DNA from: Pelodera strongyloides
Taxonomy: Eukaryota > Nematoda > Chromadorea > Rhabditida > Rhabditidae
Direction of reading: 5' to 3'
DNA: 64,000 bases
Assembly: GCA_036852015.1 (NCBI GenBank)
Contig: JAANDG010000610.1
Coordinates: 1 to 64,000, forward strand
Shown: positions 1-13,644 of the stretch, in pieces
Numbering within the stretch: position 1 is the first letter of the stretch
Layout of the letters: the number at the start of each line of letters is the position of its first letter
Position numbers and translations under genes: made by a program
Notes under the pieces: model-generated
The model's input: only the letters and a program-made list of their open reading frames with translations
Told to the model about the DNA's origin: nothing
Database searches by the model: none

Positions 1-1164
1 TTTTTTTTTCTCAACAAACCCAGATGCATTTACCAAAAGTCTAGTGACAAGAACATGTCAGATTCGTATTTTGTATCAATTCTTGGTCAACGCATCTGGT
101 TGTTGCGATTCCCGTGTAGCTCACCGATTTTTTGTCTTTCATAGTTCTCTCCCGTTCCCCAAGCAATTGTTGGCTTTGTTAAAATATTTGACTTGACTTC
201 AAGTATGTACTACTTGAATACTAAAAGAATCTAGCGTCACATAAGAGAGAAAAAGGTTGCACTAATATACATACTTGACGTCAAGTTCACTTTAATAAAG
301 CCGGTAGTGTCGTTCGTTAATACATAGATCCACATAGAGGTCCCGTAGTTGGCAGTGCAGTTATTGTGTCAAGGAGTGTCATGGCATGTCATGGCGTGTC
401 ATTGTTAGTGCAGTCGTTGTGTCGTGCCTGTCATGCCGTGTCATTGTGTGTTACGTATTTTTCTTCCCTCTTCTCGCCGCAGTTGTGCAAAGTGTATCCG
501 ATTCCTAAAAATGGCACGTGTTTAAGAACTCCCAATGTGTTTGAAATAAAGATGTGTTTAGTTTATTATAAACAGGTACAGTTTTTATTTTTTTTATTAA
601 AAACAGACCAATAACCTCTGGTAGTACATCTACAATAAGGAGGCCTGATACATTTGTGTGCCTTGCGTGTGCCAGGTGAAAACGTTACAAAAACGAAAAA
701 AAGAGTGAACCATCGTAGGAAATGGGTGAACCCATTTGGTGACGGTTCACTGTTATTTTTGTGGGCCAGCCCGTTTTGTGACCAACTCGTGACTATGTGG
801 TGACCAAATTACATCGAAAACCGTCAATAAATGGTCATGAACCAGTCGCGAACCAGTCTCCAAACGTTTCTTTTTTCAGTAAAAAAAATTGGTGACGTGC
901 CAAAGACGGGTTTTCTGTGGCTTCGGCAATTATTTCACTTTTCTATGATATTATTGCCATAGAAAAGATAAAGCATGCTCAACCAAACAACCTTTACGGG
1001 CATTACGGCCCAGATAATTTTACCTTCTCACGTCACACTTATTAAAAAGCACGCGTGCCGCACAATTGACGGCATGCATGCTTTTTGACCTAAATGACGG
1101 CATGGGCATGCATGCCAAAGTTCAGCCATGTTGTTTTGTAAGACTTGACGGGAGATGTACTTAG

Positions 1165-1316
1165 CAATTAAAGCTAGATACCGGCCTTTTTCTGAGACAC
1201 AACATGGACGTATTTATGCAGAGTTGCTCGAGTTTAGCTCGATTTTTTATTGTACGCTGCATAAGAATGCGTCTTCTATGTGTTTCAAAAAAAAAAACGG
1301 CTGGTATTTCGCATTC
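1165..1316. mobile_element. CCGGCCGG foldback family, copy 1
   Basis: Diverged member: ATACCGGCC at the left, AACGGCTGGTATTTCGC at the right, and a TTTAGCTCGATTTTTTATT core. Homologous to the well-preserved copy at 33305. Confidence 0.65.
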
Positions 1317-1904
1317 AGAGTAAAAGAAAGGGTCAATGGTGGTGCCCTGAAGACTGAAGACTGAAAAGTTGGCGAAACGAAAACATCCACGCAAGATAAC
1401 TCCCGGCAGAACGATAATCACAGTCACAAATGATTATTCGCAAAATGCGCAGTTCATGCACACTAACCCTAACTTAGCGCTTCCGTAGCGCGGGAGTTTG
1501 AATGGAGAGTATGTTAGGATGTCATATAGCTGCTTACCCACAAACAAATAATTACTGTCATATTCCCTAATCACCAATGTGTATAGCCAAGTGGAAAAAT
1601 ATTTTTGATGTATAAGTATAAACAACATAAGATCAAATATTGTTCCTCCTATAATTAGCGTTTTATCAAATCGGTAAACATAAATATATGTCTCATGTAC
1701 GATCGTTGTAATGTTTTTGATCGGAGAAAGGATTATGAAATTTGTAATGTCGGGCCTTCTTTCGTACCAACATATATACATTGAGCTTGGTCATACTTTA
1801 GCTTTATGTATAGAAAAATATCGAATTATGAAACTGATATGAATATATGAAAGGTTAAAGGAGAAAGATTTAATTATTGGACCATTTGAAGTAGGATTTT
1901 TTAC

Positions 1905-2090
1905 GTTAAAACGAAACGCCGGCCGGTTTTCGAAACGCATCGTGGACAACTGAATTCCTACGTATTTTTGATAATTTTCTCGAATTTAGCTCGATTTTTT
2001 ATTCTAATTTATGCTAATTTGCATAAGCTGTCTAAGAGTGCTGGTTTACTCGATGCGTTTCAAAAACCGGCTGGTATTTCGAAATAAGAT
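1905..2090. mobile_element. CCGGCCGG foldback family, copy 2
   Basis: GCCGGCCGGTTTTCGAAACG at the left, AAACCGGCTGGTATTTCG at the right, with the conserved core words TAGCTCGATTTTTTATT and GCATAAGCTG. Confidence 0.75.
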
Positions 2091-2837
2091 GAGTAAAATT
2101 AAGAATTTCCAGGTCTGAGAGGCATTGTATTGTGTTTTCAAATGTATACAGTACTACTTGCTTTTGAGTCCTCTACATATTCAGTGCAAATACCATTATG
2201 TGGCGCATGAAGTTCTACATAATACATGAAAATGTAGCAGACCACGTACCGCATCACTTTAATTTGACTTTATATTTTCGAATCCGTGATTTGACAACAT
2301 TTGAGTCTTTGAGTGATCTTTCATTGAAAGCTCATAGTGCGTGATAAAAATGGGTAAGCGTGCAGTGGAATATACGGAAGTCGAAAAGAATGAAGATCAC
2401 TGAATGAGGATGAAGAAAGAAGAAAGAAGAATAACCTAAAATTCGTCAAAACAAGAAATCACCCAAACGTGCATTTAAAGCGCTTTTACATGTGGACCTT
2501 AACCCATGCTGGACAACTGTATTGCCATGTCTTATATGCAAATTATGTGTCGCTCTGTTTATGTGCGGCACTAAATGGAACTCGACATTATGCATAGCAT
2601 GTACTAACTGAAAATACAGTATGTCTCATAAACCACGTGTAATACCGCTTTAGAGTTTCAACGCAGATTGTTCCTAGGATACCAGTAAGAACCGATCCAA
2701 GTGAAATATATCGATTTGGAGCAAGAAAGGAAGTCTACAAGTATTTTCTCCGCTAAATTACTAAATTTAGGCCTACCACTTTCAAATGTGTTGACAGAAC
2801 CCAACATCAAGTCATCCTCGATTATTTCACAATTTCC

Positions 2838-2852
2838 TTCTCTCTCTTTCGT

Positions 2853-2890
<38 letters not shown>

Positions 2891-2898
2891 CCTTTCTC
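2838..2898. repeat. (CT)n microsatellite
   Basis: Uninterrupted CT run with flanking C/T-rich sequence, upstream of the CRAL-TRIO gene. Confidence 0.9.
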
Positions 2899-3036
2899 AC
2901 TCACTGCACCCTGCTCCTGACCTGGTCTCGTGTGCTTCCTTTAAAAGTCTGTAAATTCCATAAATCTACCATTTTCCAAGCATCGTACAGTCTCCGCCTC
3001 TCCGTACTGTCTCATCCTCACAGTCTCTTCGATAAC

Positions 3037-3110
3037 TCTCTCTGTGCGTCTCTCCCTGTCTCTCTGTATCTCTCTTTGTATCTCTCTCTCTCTCTCTCTC
3101 TCTCTTTCTA
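3037..3110. repeat. (CT)n microsatellite close to the CRAL-TRIO start codon
   Basis: CT run ending about 75 bp before ATG 3186, followed by GC-richer sequence. It may be part of the promoter or 5'UTR (GAGA-type tract) but no factor site is claimed. Confidence 0.85.
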
Positions 3111-3185
3111 TTCTTCTTCTCTATTTCTCGATATCTCGGCTCCGCGCGGGGAGCAGACCTCCACAGTTCTGCGTGACGGTCAGTC

Positions 3186-6100
3186 ATGCCTCTTGCTACC
3201 ATACCGAACGCTCCTGCCTCTGCGCTGGAAACCCAAGCCGTTAAGGATCTACGGTAAGGCATTAGGGTGTTAAGCAGAAATAAGTTCGCTAAGGGGTTGC
3301 GACCCACAGTAAGAATTAAGGACCTACGCTGGCAGAGCTAGACATTAGGTCGCTAATGACCAACGCTACGGTGGGACCTAAGCTAAAAATTAGATTGTAC
3401 ATTATCTAAGTTAACACATAAGAGACTATAAATGTATGGTCACCAAGGTTAGGAACTAAGTACCTATAGTACCTCATAACTCCGCTTTGGACCAACAGAA
3501 ATTACTTGTGGGATATGAGCGTTCGTAACTCTACGGAACGGAAGTTATTATTTTATTGTCCGTTAAGGTTAACGGTTTTGCACTTAAAAAAGTTGTCTAC
3601 ACATTTACGTACTTCGCTACTATCCACGTAATTCTAATAAGACAGCACGTTACAAAAATACGCGCCCTTTATGTTTTTTTGGCAAGACAGAAATCTTGTA
3701 TCTTGAGAGAACCAGTGTTATTTTTTTTTACACCTATGCGCCCTCGTGATTTCAACAAAATGTTATTTTTATCGAGAAACCCGTACTTATGTTGATCCTG
3801 TTTCTATATCACATTTACTTTGATCGAATAATAGATACTACTAAACATCATAGATTATTTGAGCAAGACGATGTATTGTATATTTTTTGTAGCTATTTTA
3901 TTGAGCTGCTTTTTTCGTTGATAACGTCGTTATGAATGCGATAATATCGATTTATTTTGATTTGTTCTTAGATATAGCTACCAGTTTATTGATTTAATAT
4001 ACATAAACTTATCAATGACTACTTACACTCCTGAGTTTTTACATCGTTGCTGGATCAGAGATGTATTTTTGGGTTAAACTGCGGTATCTTCATATCGATT
4101 TTGTTTTCCTAGCATTTCTCGATTTATTTTTACATAGCGTAACGCGGAACAAATCAAAATCCTGTACTTTTCTATAGTTATTGATTGGTTATTTAGTTAT
4201 TGATTATGGAGTTTGTCTGCTGGTGAAGTTTATCCTGAGGCGATATTCACCACTCAATTCCCCGACGGGGAACTTTTCCCCGCCATCCTGGGCTCTCACG
4301 CTTTCTGTCCCCGGGAATATTTCCCCGAGGAAATTTTTCCCGGAGCCCAATAGACAAAGTAATAAGAAGGAAAAACCCAAATTCTAAGCAACCACAGTCG
4401 ATAATAATGAGTGCGCGCTCAATAATGTGGGTCAACTAGCACATGACACTTTCAAAAGATTTTGGAAATTTCTTGTTCGGAAATTTTTCGCCCCCATTTC
4501 CAGCGCAAAATTGTACGCAGCGATTGGAAATATAATTAATTCTGAACTTTTAAGGACTAAGTTTCCACACTGATAGATAGAATATGAAATTTCGTGGATT
4601 AAAATTTTTCTAGACCTTATTTCACCAAAAAATTATCCATAGTGATCGGAAACATAAACAGTTGGATGTTTTAAAAACTACAATTTCTCGCTTCTAGTTT
4701 GTGACAATAAAAACATTTTCCCAATGAAGTGATAGTAAATAAAGCAGTAAATCAATAAAAACCAGTTTTACATCTTTTTGATGCAATACAAACTGGAAAC
4801 GAGAAAAATCAACAGTTTTACATCTTTTTGATTAAAGGCTGTGACTTGACGGCATAGTTGCGTACCAGAGTATTACGTTCTAGTAGATGGTATGCTGGAA
4901 GTGGAGTGTTCAAGTTAAGTTAGGACTGGGGGTAAAGTCAAAAAGTTAGTCACAGCACTATTTTATAATGGACAACCGTGCTTAACTTACTTTTAATAAT
5001 ATTATGGTTTTTTTTAGATTGCAAATGAAAAATTGGGGTTTTGATCGGGCGGGGGTCGAACTCGCATCTTCGGCTATCAGGGACAATGCGTTTACCGCTA
5101 CGCTACAGGAAACCCACCACCAATTTACATTCGCATGCGAGTTAAGGTCCACAATATGCACAAACACATTTAATCAATAACATGTTTGCTTCAGGACGAT
5201 CCTTCCCGAAACGAGCCAATTCGCTGACAGCTACTTGCTCAGATGGCTGAGAGCTAAAGATGGACGGTAGGATTTTTTAATCTTTAATCTTTTTATCTTT
5301 TTATCTTTTTATCTTTTATCTTTTATCTATGTTCGACTTTACGGGTCTGCTTTTTTCATGGGTTTATATTTTGGCACTAATTTCATAATTTAATAAAGAA
5401 ATAAAGAAGTAAAAAATAAATGCCATGCCATGTTGACGCTCGTGGCTGGGCCACAACCAATCGATATTAAATTTATCTATTTTCATTTTATTTCTAGTTT
5501 CGATGAAACTGCCGAAGCGTTGAAAAAGCACGTCATTTTCCGCAATGCCTGGCAACTGGACGATATCGATCAGTGGGAGGCGCCCGAGGTGAGTACTCTA
5601 CGTTATATTGATTGTTTTATTGATTATTTGATTCGGATATTGATTGATTGATTGATTGGTCAATCGATCACTTATCGACGTCCATGAAAACATGTTAGTA
5701 ACTTTGCGGACTCGCTCCTGAAGTTATACCTCTGTTACACTTTGTCCTACATCAGTTCACTCATACATTATAAATTATTTAATCACATCACAATGTAATA
5801 GGTATATACAAATGCACAGACTTCGGTAGGCTTCATTAGGCGTTACGGTAGACAGGGACAAATATACCTAAAACTCGGGCAATTTAACTAGGAGTTTCCT
5901 AGACTAATTGTAAGAGTTCCGCCAAAACTCGTCCCCAGTTCCACATGACCAGTTGTTTACTTTGTTATTCTCATTCTACAGTTTCAATGTATTTCAATGC
6001 AAAACAACCTCCATTGTGCTTCTCGTTCATGTTTTTCTGCTTCGATAGTCAAAGGCGTTGACCGAGCGTTTTATTGTTCCACCAGTCACTTTTTGCTGTC

Positions 6101-6209
6101 ATTTGTGGTTATACATCGGGGAAAAGAACCCACATCAATCCTATTACTAGCTCTTCCTCTTTCCTTGCTTCCCTTCACTACTACCGATAACCAGTTTTGT
6201 ATGCCAGCT

Positions 6210-6246
<37 letters not shown>

Positions 6247-9200
6247 GTGTACTTCCTCTCTCTGTACTTCCTCTCTCTCTGTCTCTCTCTCACTCTCTCC
6301 AAATGTTGTTAACCCAAGCGATAGGGAAACGCTGGCGTATTATATCGCTTTGGATTGTTGGGATGGGGATGGTATACAAAGTAGTTTCAACACCGAGACG
6401 ACTTTCGTCGGAACTTCGACACAATTTCCTTGGTGTACGAAGTGAATGAATATAAGTATATAAGTAACCCAACTCCGCTTCGGTACGCCTTGCGATGGTA
6501 AGTGTGAGCTTCAACACCGAGACGACTTATTGTTAGTCGCAAGATCGTCGTAACTTCTTTAAAATTTTATGTGGAAATTAATTGGAATGCGCTTTGTCAA
6601 GCAATGCATAATCAGCTGATAGTGTGAAGTGACTTCGAGCAAATTAGCATAAATACGTAAGAATTCGGTTGTCCTCGATGCGTTTCAAAAACGAAGTGAT
6701 AAGTGTGAAGTGACTTGGTCCCTGAGTCTTGACTTTTCAAAATAGTCGGCAATTAACGGCAGTGCAATTAGGAATGCAATTATCGTCAATTGTTTGTCAC
6801 AATTCATAAAACTTGATTGTTTTACCCAGTAAACCAACTAATTTTTGCAGTAATTCGAGACCAAGATTCTGTCACGATATTCGCTTCATGTTACAAAAAA
6901 AACGCACGTACACCTCACATGTTCGCGCCCGGGTAGCTCTTAGATAAGGATCTTTTCCCGGCACTCAGCCGCCCAGAGTAGGTTACATAAGTGGAAATCG
7001 CCCAGATCTTTGCCCGGCTCCCGGTCACCGGGAGGCTACACTGGGGGGAGTTGGCGTGAAAGCGGCATGAAAACGGCGTGATTTGAAAACATGGAAGCGG
7101 CATGAAAAGATAACCAAGTATGAATAGGAACCTCACTGGATATGTCACTGGACTAGGGATTCTGCCCAGCGTTATGTATATGGATAGAACAATGCCATTT
7201 TTCATACATTTTTTTAAAGCGGTATGGCATGGCAAGTTTATCCTCGACAATGGTATTTCAACTTGTTGTAGGCAATGCAATTTTGTTACGTATGTAATGG
7301 GAAAAGGGGAGAAGAATTTGCATATAAACATGGGATTGCAGTTGTGCGTCATGTTATTCACAAACCAAGTGCCATATCGCTTTAAAATCAAACCACTTCG
7401 AGAACTTGCTTACCAAACAAGGTTATTGCGAAACCTGGCGCTCATTAATCATTATGTGTCAAAGAAAGGTCGCATATTATCGTATGAGTCACCCTTTGTA
7501 ATGAGCTGTCTGCAAGAAGAAACGAGTCCCTCGTAAATATATAGGGAAAACCGAACTGATATTTAGTTATGGGATTTTGAGGTATTATTGCCCAATGGGA
7601 AACAGTTTGTTAACTTAAACTACAATGTTGGTCACTATGCGATTGCACGATTAGTTTAGTTATATTCTGGAAAAAATCTCCCCTAGGGCCTAGTGCCACA
7701 GGGGGACTTCAGAATAGCCGCGCCCCGGGTAATGAACCGCTACCCGGAATAGCCGCTACCGGGAATAGCCGCTACCCTTGTAGCCGTTACCCGGGATAGT
7801 CGCTACCCGGGATAGCACCCGAGATAGTCGCTACCGGGAATAGCCGCTACCCGGGTAGCCGTTACCCGGGTAGACTCTACCCGGACGAGATCCAACAGTA
7901 AAGCGTGTCAAACGCAGCACGATCTTCGTCCTTTGAGCAATCGGCAGTCAGTCTTCCATCGTAACCAAGTTCTAACAAAAACAGTCAACACCGCCACTTG
8001 TTTCCTTCTGCTGCTCGACCTCATAAAGATCACTTTAAAGTTTCTTTGTTTGCCGAGAAAATACTGGACTTCAAGTTCACTTTTTCCCAAAAAAACTTCT
8101 TGATCTTTTGTTTCTGATACATGTCTCAGTTCTTTTGTTTTGAAAAAAGAAGGATGATATTAGAGGGCGCGCACGTTTTTCTCCCGGACAAGTGCAAGGC
8201 TAGACTTCCGGACAGGCGCATGGCAGTTTGAAGGCTTTTAATGGTTTACATCGGGCAATCAGGCTCAGTGCTCGGTGACTCTGGTTCTGACAAGGTCTTT
8301 GGGGTCAATGCAGGTCTGGAAACAAGTTTTTAGCTTAATGGGTTCTTGCTGTTAGGCATCTTCTATAAAATAGGGTTGATAGCACAAGGCTAAAATTTAG
8401 TGTGTACAAAAACGGTTAGTGACCAATAAGGGATCTTTTTAATGGGACTGTACCCTAAATTTGCTACCCTTGATTTCAATATATATTTCCTGAAATCATT
8501 CTTTGAGCTGTTGCGCAATCCTGAATGGGGGGTGTTTTTCTTAAAAGGGTTCTCGGTCTCACATCTCTCTCGCACTCGCACTCTTCACCTCTATCTCTAT
8601 GTTCTCAATTCTCACCCTATTATCTCTCTTCTATCTCTCTCTCTTCTCTCTCTCTTTCTCTCTCTCTCATGTCTTGAAGTAAATACCCGTTCGTGCATGT
8701 GTGATCCCTGGCTTCTTTTGCGGGGGAGTCGGGGGTTTCCACCCCCTATAGGGAACAACTGGAAATTCGATTATTGATTTGTCTGTTTATCGATCGATCG
8801 AAGATGTTTATCAATGATTTAATAATGCTAACTGGATTTATAAACAAGGCCAATAGTTCAACTAGCAAACGATCAAATGAATCCAGTAGATCCTGACAAC
8901 CTTGTGAACCCCAAGCCTAAGCCCAAGCCTACGATTAGAGATACAGGAACATGATTATCGATTGGCTGAGAATGTAGCATTGATATTATGGAGGGGTTTC
9001 TTCTTCGAGGTTGCGTTTAGTTTAATCCATATTGTATCTGTCTAACATATCTGATTGGTATATCCATAACGCGTCGTGGTCATAACCACTGTGGACAAGT
9101 CATAAGTTTTAAAGCGAAGTGCCGGCCGGCTTTTGGAACGCATCGTGGACAACTTCTTACGTATTTATTTTAATTTAATCGAATTTCACTCGATTTTTTA

Positions 9201-12200
9201 TTCTAATTTATGTTCATTTACATAAACTGCATAAGAATGCTGGTCTACTTGATGTATTTCAAAAACCGGCCGGTATTTTGCTTTAAACCCTGTCTTCGAA
9301 CCACCCTTGAATAAAGGAGCAAATAAATTTTTATATAATTTTGAGAAATCATTTCGAAATTGATTGCTTTCAAGGGTGGGTTATACGACCTTACTCCAAA
9401 GTGTACAGTGATTTGAGGCAGATAACATCCCGGTGCAGACCTGACCTTGGAAACCCGTGTGAAGGTTCTGCCATAGGTTCTATGATGGTTTCTTTTCACT
9501 GTAGCTAACATCCAAAATCGCGCGCTTATTTCATAAATAGAGAAGTTTCGAAAAGTGACGAAAAAATATTTGTAAGGGCTGAAGAAAGTGACCTGGTCCG
9601 AACAAAGGCTTAGATTTAGGCTTTTGTTTAGGCCTAGGCTTTGACTTCGACTTAGGCCTGCAAGGGAGTGGCAAGGGGTCATGGTGGATTTAACAACTGA
9701 GGTATAGCTCATTTAATAGAGTTTTTAATGCTGATAAAAACGGTTTATGCAAAATTTGCGAAGCATAACAAGCCGAGCGGTTATGAGCTAGCTTAATACC
9801 ACCCGAACGTGTTCGCAAATAGTCTCACCGAACCGTACCTACTTCGATGTTTAGCCACCTTTCTTGATCATAATATAATTCAAGCGTCCACGAATGTTTA
9901 GATCAAAATTCGAAAACGCCTTCTATAAAAAGCACGTGTCTGTTGTTTATGATCACATCGACGATTAATCCATCTCGATATAGACGGAGCTTCAAGGTCA
10001 ATGTACACTTTTTATCAAAAACCAAAAATTCTCCTCGGCTCTTTTATTATCGCTTTTAATGCAATTCGATCAAGATAATAACTGGGAAATCAGACAAACT
10101 CGAGTATTGTCAAAATTACAAGCAAATACAGCTCTATTCGCGCAAGTATGCTCTTGACTTATTAGGTGTAGGCTTTGACTTTGACGACTTTTAGTATTAG
10201 GCCTTTGTTACTTACAATTAGCCGATAACTTGATGTGTCGGTCCAACAGAGCGATTTTTTTCATGAAACGCCGACGACCTTCAAATATATTAATTGTGTA
10301 TTAGTCAGCGCGCGAGAAAACCGGAGCGGAACCATTGTTTTTCGGTTTCCCGCCAGTAATTTATTATAACTTTTGGGATTTTGGACAGAAAGCTATCAGA
10401 TTTCAGTTGATAGATGTCTAGATAAAACACTTTGATCTGATAAGGAGAGAAAGAAAAAACAATTAGAGACTTAGAGACTTAGAGAGAGGGACAGAGAGAA
10501 AGAGAAAAATGGAGAGGGAGAGAGAGATAGAGAGGAATAGAAGCAAGAAGAAGTAGAGCTAGAGAGAGAATGGCATTATATAGAATTAAAAAAAATATCC
10601 AATTTTTCAACATTTTGTTAAATGCCACCGTTTGTTCTGTGCTTACTTACGTGGCGTGGCCTGCAGATACGGAGTGATAGCTAATGCACATATGCTTTAT
10701 ACCTAAGCCTAACGAGTTATTCGAATTTATAATTTTCTCATATCTTTTCAATAAGTAGTATTATTACTCTTTACAACTTTGAGCATGAACGAAGTGTACG
10801 ATGTCGATGGGTTTTTTATGCATGTGTCTGGTGGTAGCGAGTAGCGAGAGCCGGTTTCACACAGCACATACCAAAGCAGGGGGCTCCGTTCTGCTCTCTC
10901 ACTCTGTATGCAAGTATGTTGGGGGAAGCAGTTTTGGGGAGTAAACCAAAACACTCCATTCTATAGTCGGTAGTGTGGTATGGGAGAAAAACTAGCCTAT
11001 GGACTAGGGACAATCGTTTCTAAGTTGGTATATTTCTTGTGAGCTTCTTAAAGGCTCAGACCCAAGTAACGAAGTTTACCTGTATTGTTCCGAAAGAAAA
11101 TCCCATGTCTAAGCTGCACTACATAACAAGTTTAAAAAAAATCAGCATACATAATAAGTGCATGAGATATAGATGATGGAGTTGGGCGGTTGCGAACAGA
11201 AGTTTCGTAGGTTATTGTGTGAAATATTGTGTAAGACATAAACAAGCCAATATGAAAGATGACAAGCATCAGCGACGAAAAGGTTCGGTAACTTGGCTCT
11301 CTAAGTCTTGAACAGTATCGATTGAATTAACCAAAACTTCTTGAATTTCAGTGTCTGGAAAAGTACTGTGGATATGGATACTTGCCGGGAAAGGATTCTA
11401 ACCCAATTCTCATGTCGTTGCTCGGAAACTGTGATGTTGAAGGTAGGGGACTCAGCATCTTAAATCGATAGTTTTGACACCCTTGAAAACCATGACACCC
11501 TTGAAAACCATGACACCCTTGAAAACCATGACACCCTTGTAAACCATGACGCCCTTGCAAACCATGAGGGGACCTAGATTAGGTTACGTTTGTTGGCTTT
11601 GAAAGAACAGCCTGGGCTTCTGTGCGTGAAATTTTTGCTGCGTTTTCTGATTCTGATTACCAGTAAAAAATTCCGAATATGAAGTGACCCGGCACTTGTA
11701 GAGTAACTTTTCTACATCATTATACAATTTTCCGCTGCGGGTAATGAAAAGCAGTCGCTGCTATCTTTTGGCGAATATTTTAACAAATTAAAATATTCTT
11801 TGTCACTTCAGGAATGCTCCGCTCGGTTGCCTCAATCGACTACATCAAGTTTTCACTTTCCGCCATTGAAAAGGGCATGAAATTATGTGAGGATCGCGCA
11901 AAAGAGGTAAGATTTTTAGTTGTTGTTTTTTTCCTCAAAACGACAACGTGCAAGTTGTTTTTTTTCCTCAAAACGACAACGTGCAAGTCAACATTCTGGT
12001 TCTGGTATAGCTCACCAGCCAAAAAAAACTGATTTTTTTTACTCGTATTCTATTTCGACTGGGCAATTACATAATTACAACTTGGCGTGCAAGAGGTGTG
12101 GTTTCTGCGTGAAACGGCGTGGTTTTGGCGGCAACCTAGCACACTAGAATTTTTCACGCCGCATGCACTCCGTGACATTTCCGCTTTTCTCATTGTAACG

Positions 12201-13607
12201 CAGCGGTAGCATAAAGTTGGTGCTTCGCGCGGGGCATAGCCGAGGAGTTATAAGCACATAAACTGGATACTATATTTTCTGTCAAGCATTATTATTGCAT
12301 AAGTAAATCAAAATCCTTTCAGACTGGCCGCCCGTTTGAGCAGATGATGCTCGTTTTCGATTTGGATCACATAAGCTCCGCTCATTTTGGATGTCGCCAG
12401 TTTGCCTCATCGTTTACTACGCTCTGCATGCTATTCCAGGAGCACTACCCACTGGTACTGAGCAAGATCTTGATCATCAGGTAGGAAATGTTTAGGATGT
12501 TGTTTTTATTCCTTACGAGCAGCACAATGTCTGAAGAGGTCTAGCAGATTGGCATCGCTCAATTTACAGCTGGCTCCATAAAATCACCTGTTCCGCGGTT
12601 CGGTTCTTACAACGTGGTATACCAATCACCTTTTACCTTTATGTTTTATCTATTTATCTTTCAGAGCTCCAGAGATGGCCCGTATCGCCTACCAATCGAT
12701 GACAGCGTTCTTATCCGTTTCAATCACACAATTGATCGAAATGTATTCTGATGTAAGTGTTAGCTTATTATATTTCAGTCGGCGGGAGCGCTATCGCGCG
12801 CCTGGCTCCTGGAGCTCGGGACCGGAGCGGCCGAGTTGAACTTATTTTCATGGCTGAGAACTCGAGAATCAATATTCGGGACCCTACATATTAGAAACGA
12901 GTTGCCCGCTGTGTCAAATATTTTTGGGCGCGTTGTTGGGTGGGGATTTGATACAGTGAATAAAAAAGGAGACGATTTGTTTGAAATTTATTCACTCAAA
13001 TTCAGGCCGACTGGAAACGTGAATTGGCCAAATATGTCCAATTGGACGCGTGGCCCATTCACTGGGGAGGTAAACTGTCAGAAAATGGAGATCCGATCTG
13101 TCCGAGTAAGATACGGTGGGTCATTAGAGGTCTTTTATAGGGTAGGTCTTTTATTAGTATTATCTTCCTGGTATGGCCTAGCTTGCCGAAACAAATAAAA
13201 GTAAATGTGACAAAGACAAAAATAACTTGATGTCTCTGGTGGTAAAAAGAAGCGCACATTATTCTATTCACTTTCATCTGACAAATTGCCGTGCCAGCTC
13301 CTCTTCAGGATAATTTATTTTCAGTTATGGACTCGGCCCAATTCCGGATACTTATTATATTGATCCGGAGAACGCGATGCCCGACTACGATCAGTTGACT
13401 ACTGTATATGCTGGGGACAAGCACCTCATTCAGATAAAGGTGAAGAAACCGAGCAAGATCAAGTAAGCGATTTATTGATTTATTAATCAATGGTAGTGGT
13501 ATTTTGGTAAGACTTAATACAGTATGTTATGGAATCTCTCTCTTCACTCTCTTTCTTTCTCTCTCCCTTCCCCGTGCTCTGTATCTTGCTCTCTTTCTCT
13601 CCCTTCG

Positions 13608-13644
<37 letters not shown>

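Larger units (their letters stand above)
1..3185. other. Upstream region without a supported gene
   Basis: Contains two CCGGCCGG foldback copies and two CT tracts. The short open frames here have no recognisable features; several are translations of repeats. Confidence 0.6.
5589..11351 (+). other. Large intron 3 of the CRAL-TRIO gene
   Basis: GTGAGT donor at 5589 and TTTCAG acceptor ending 11351; the exons on both sides are in phase 0 and together give a continuous CRAL-TRIO sequence (APE then CLEKYC). It holds foldback copies at 7214 and 9109, a minisatellite at 7716, CT and GA tracts, and no other exon I could find. Confidence 0.75.

Noticed and set aside
2701..3273. Long open frame rich in Ser/Leu through CT repeats
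   Set aside because: It is a translation of (CT)n. Only its last part, in another start context from 3186, fits as the CRAL-TRIO first exon.
7716..7886. CRISPR array
   Set aside because: Direct repeats without unique spacers, in an intron of a eukaryotic gene; a minisatellite.
11348..11560. Minus frame with repeated GCHGFQ, collagen-like
   Set aside because: It is the antisense translation of the 18-bp minisatellite and of CRAL-TRIO exon 4.
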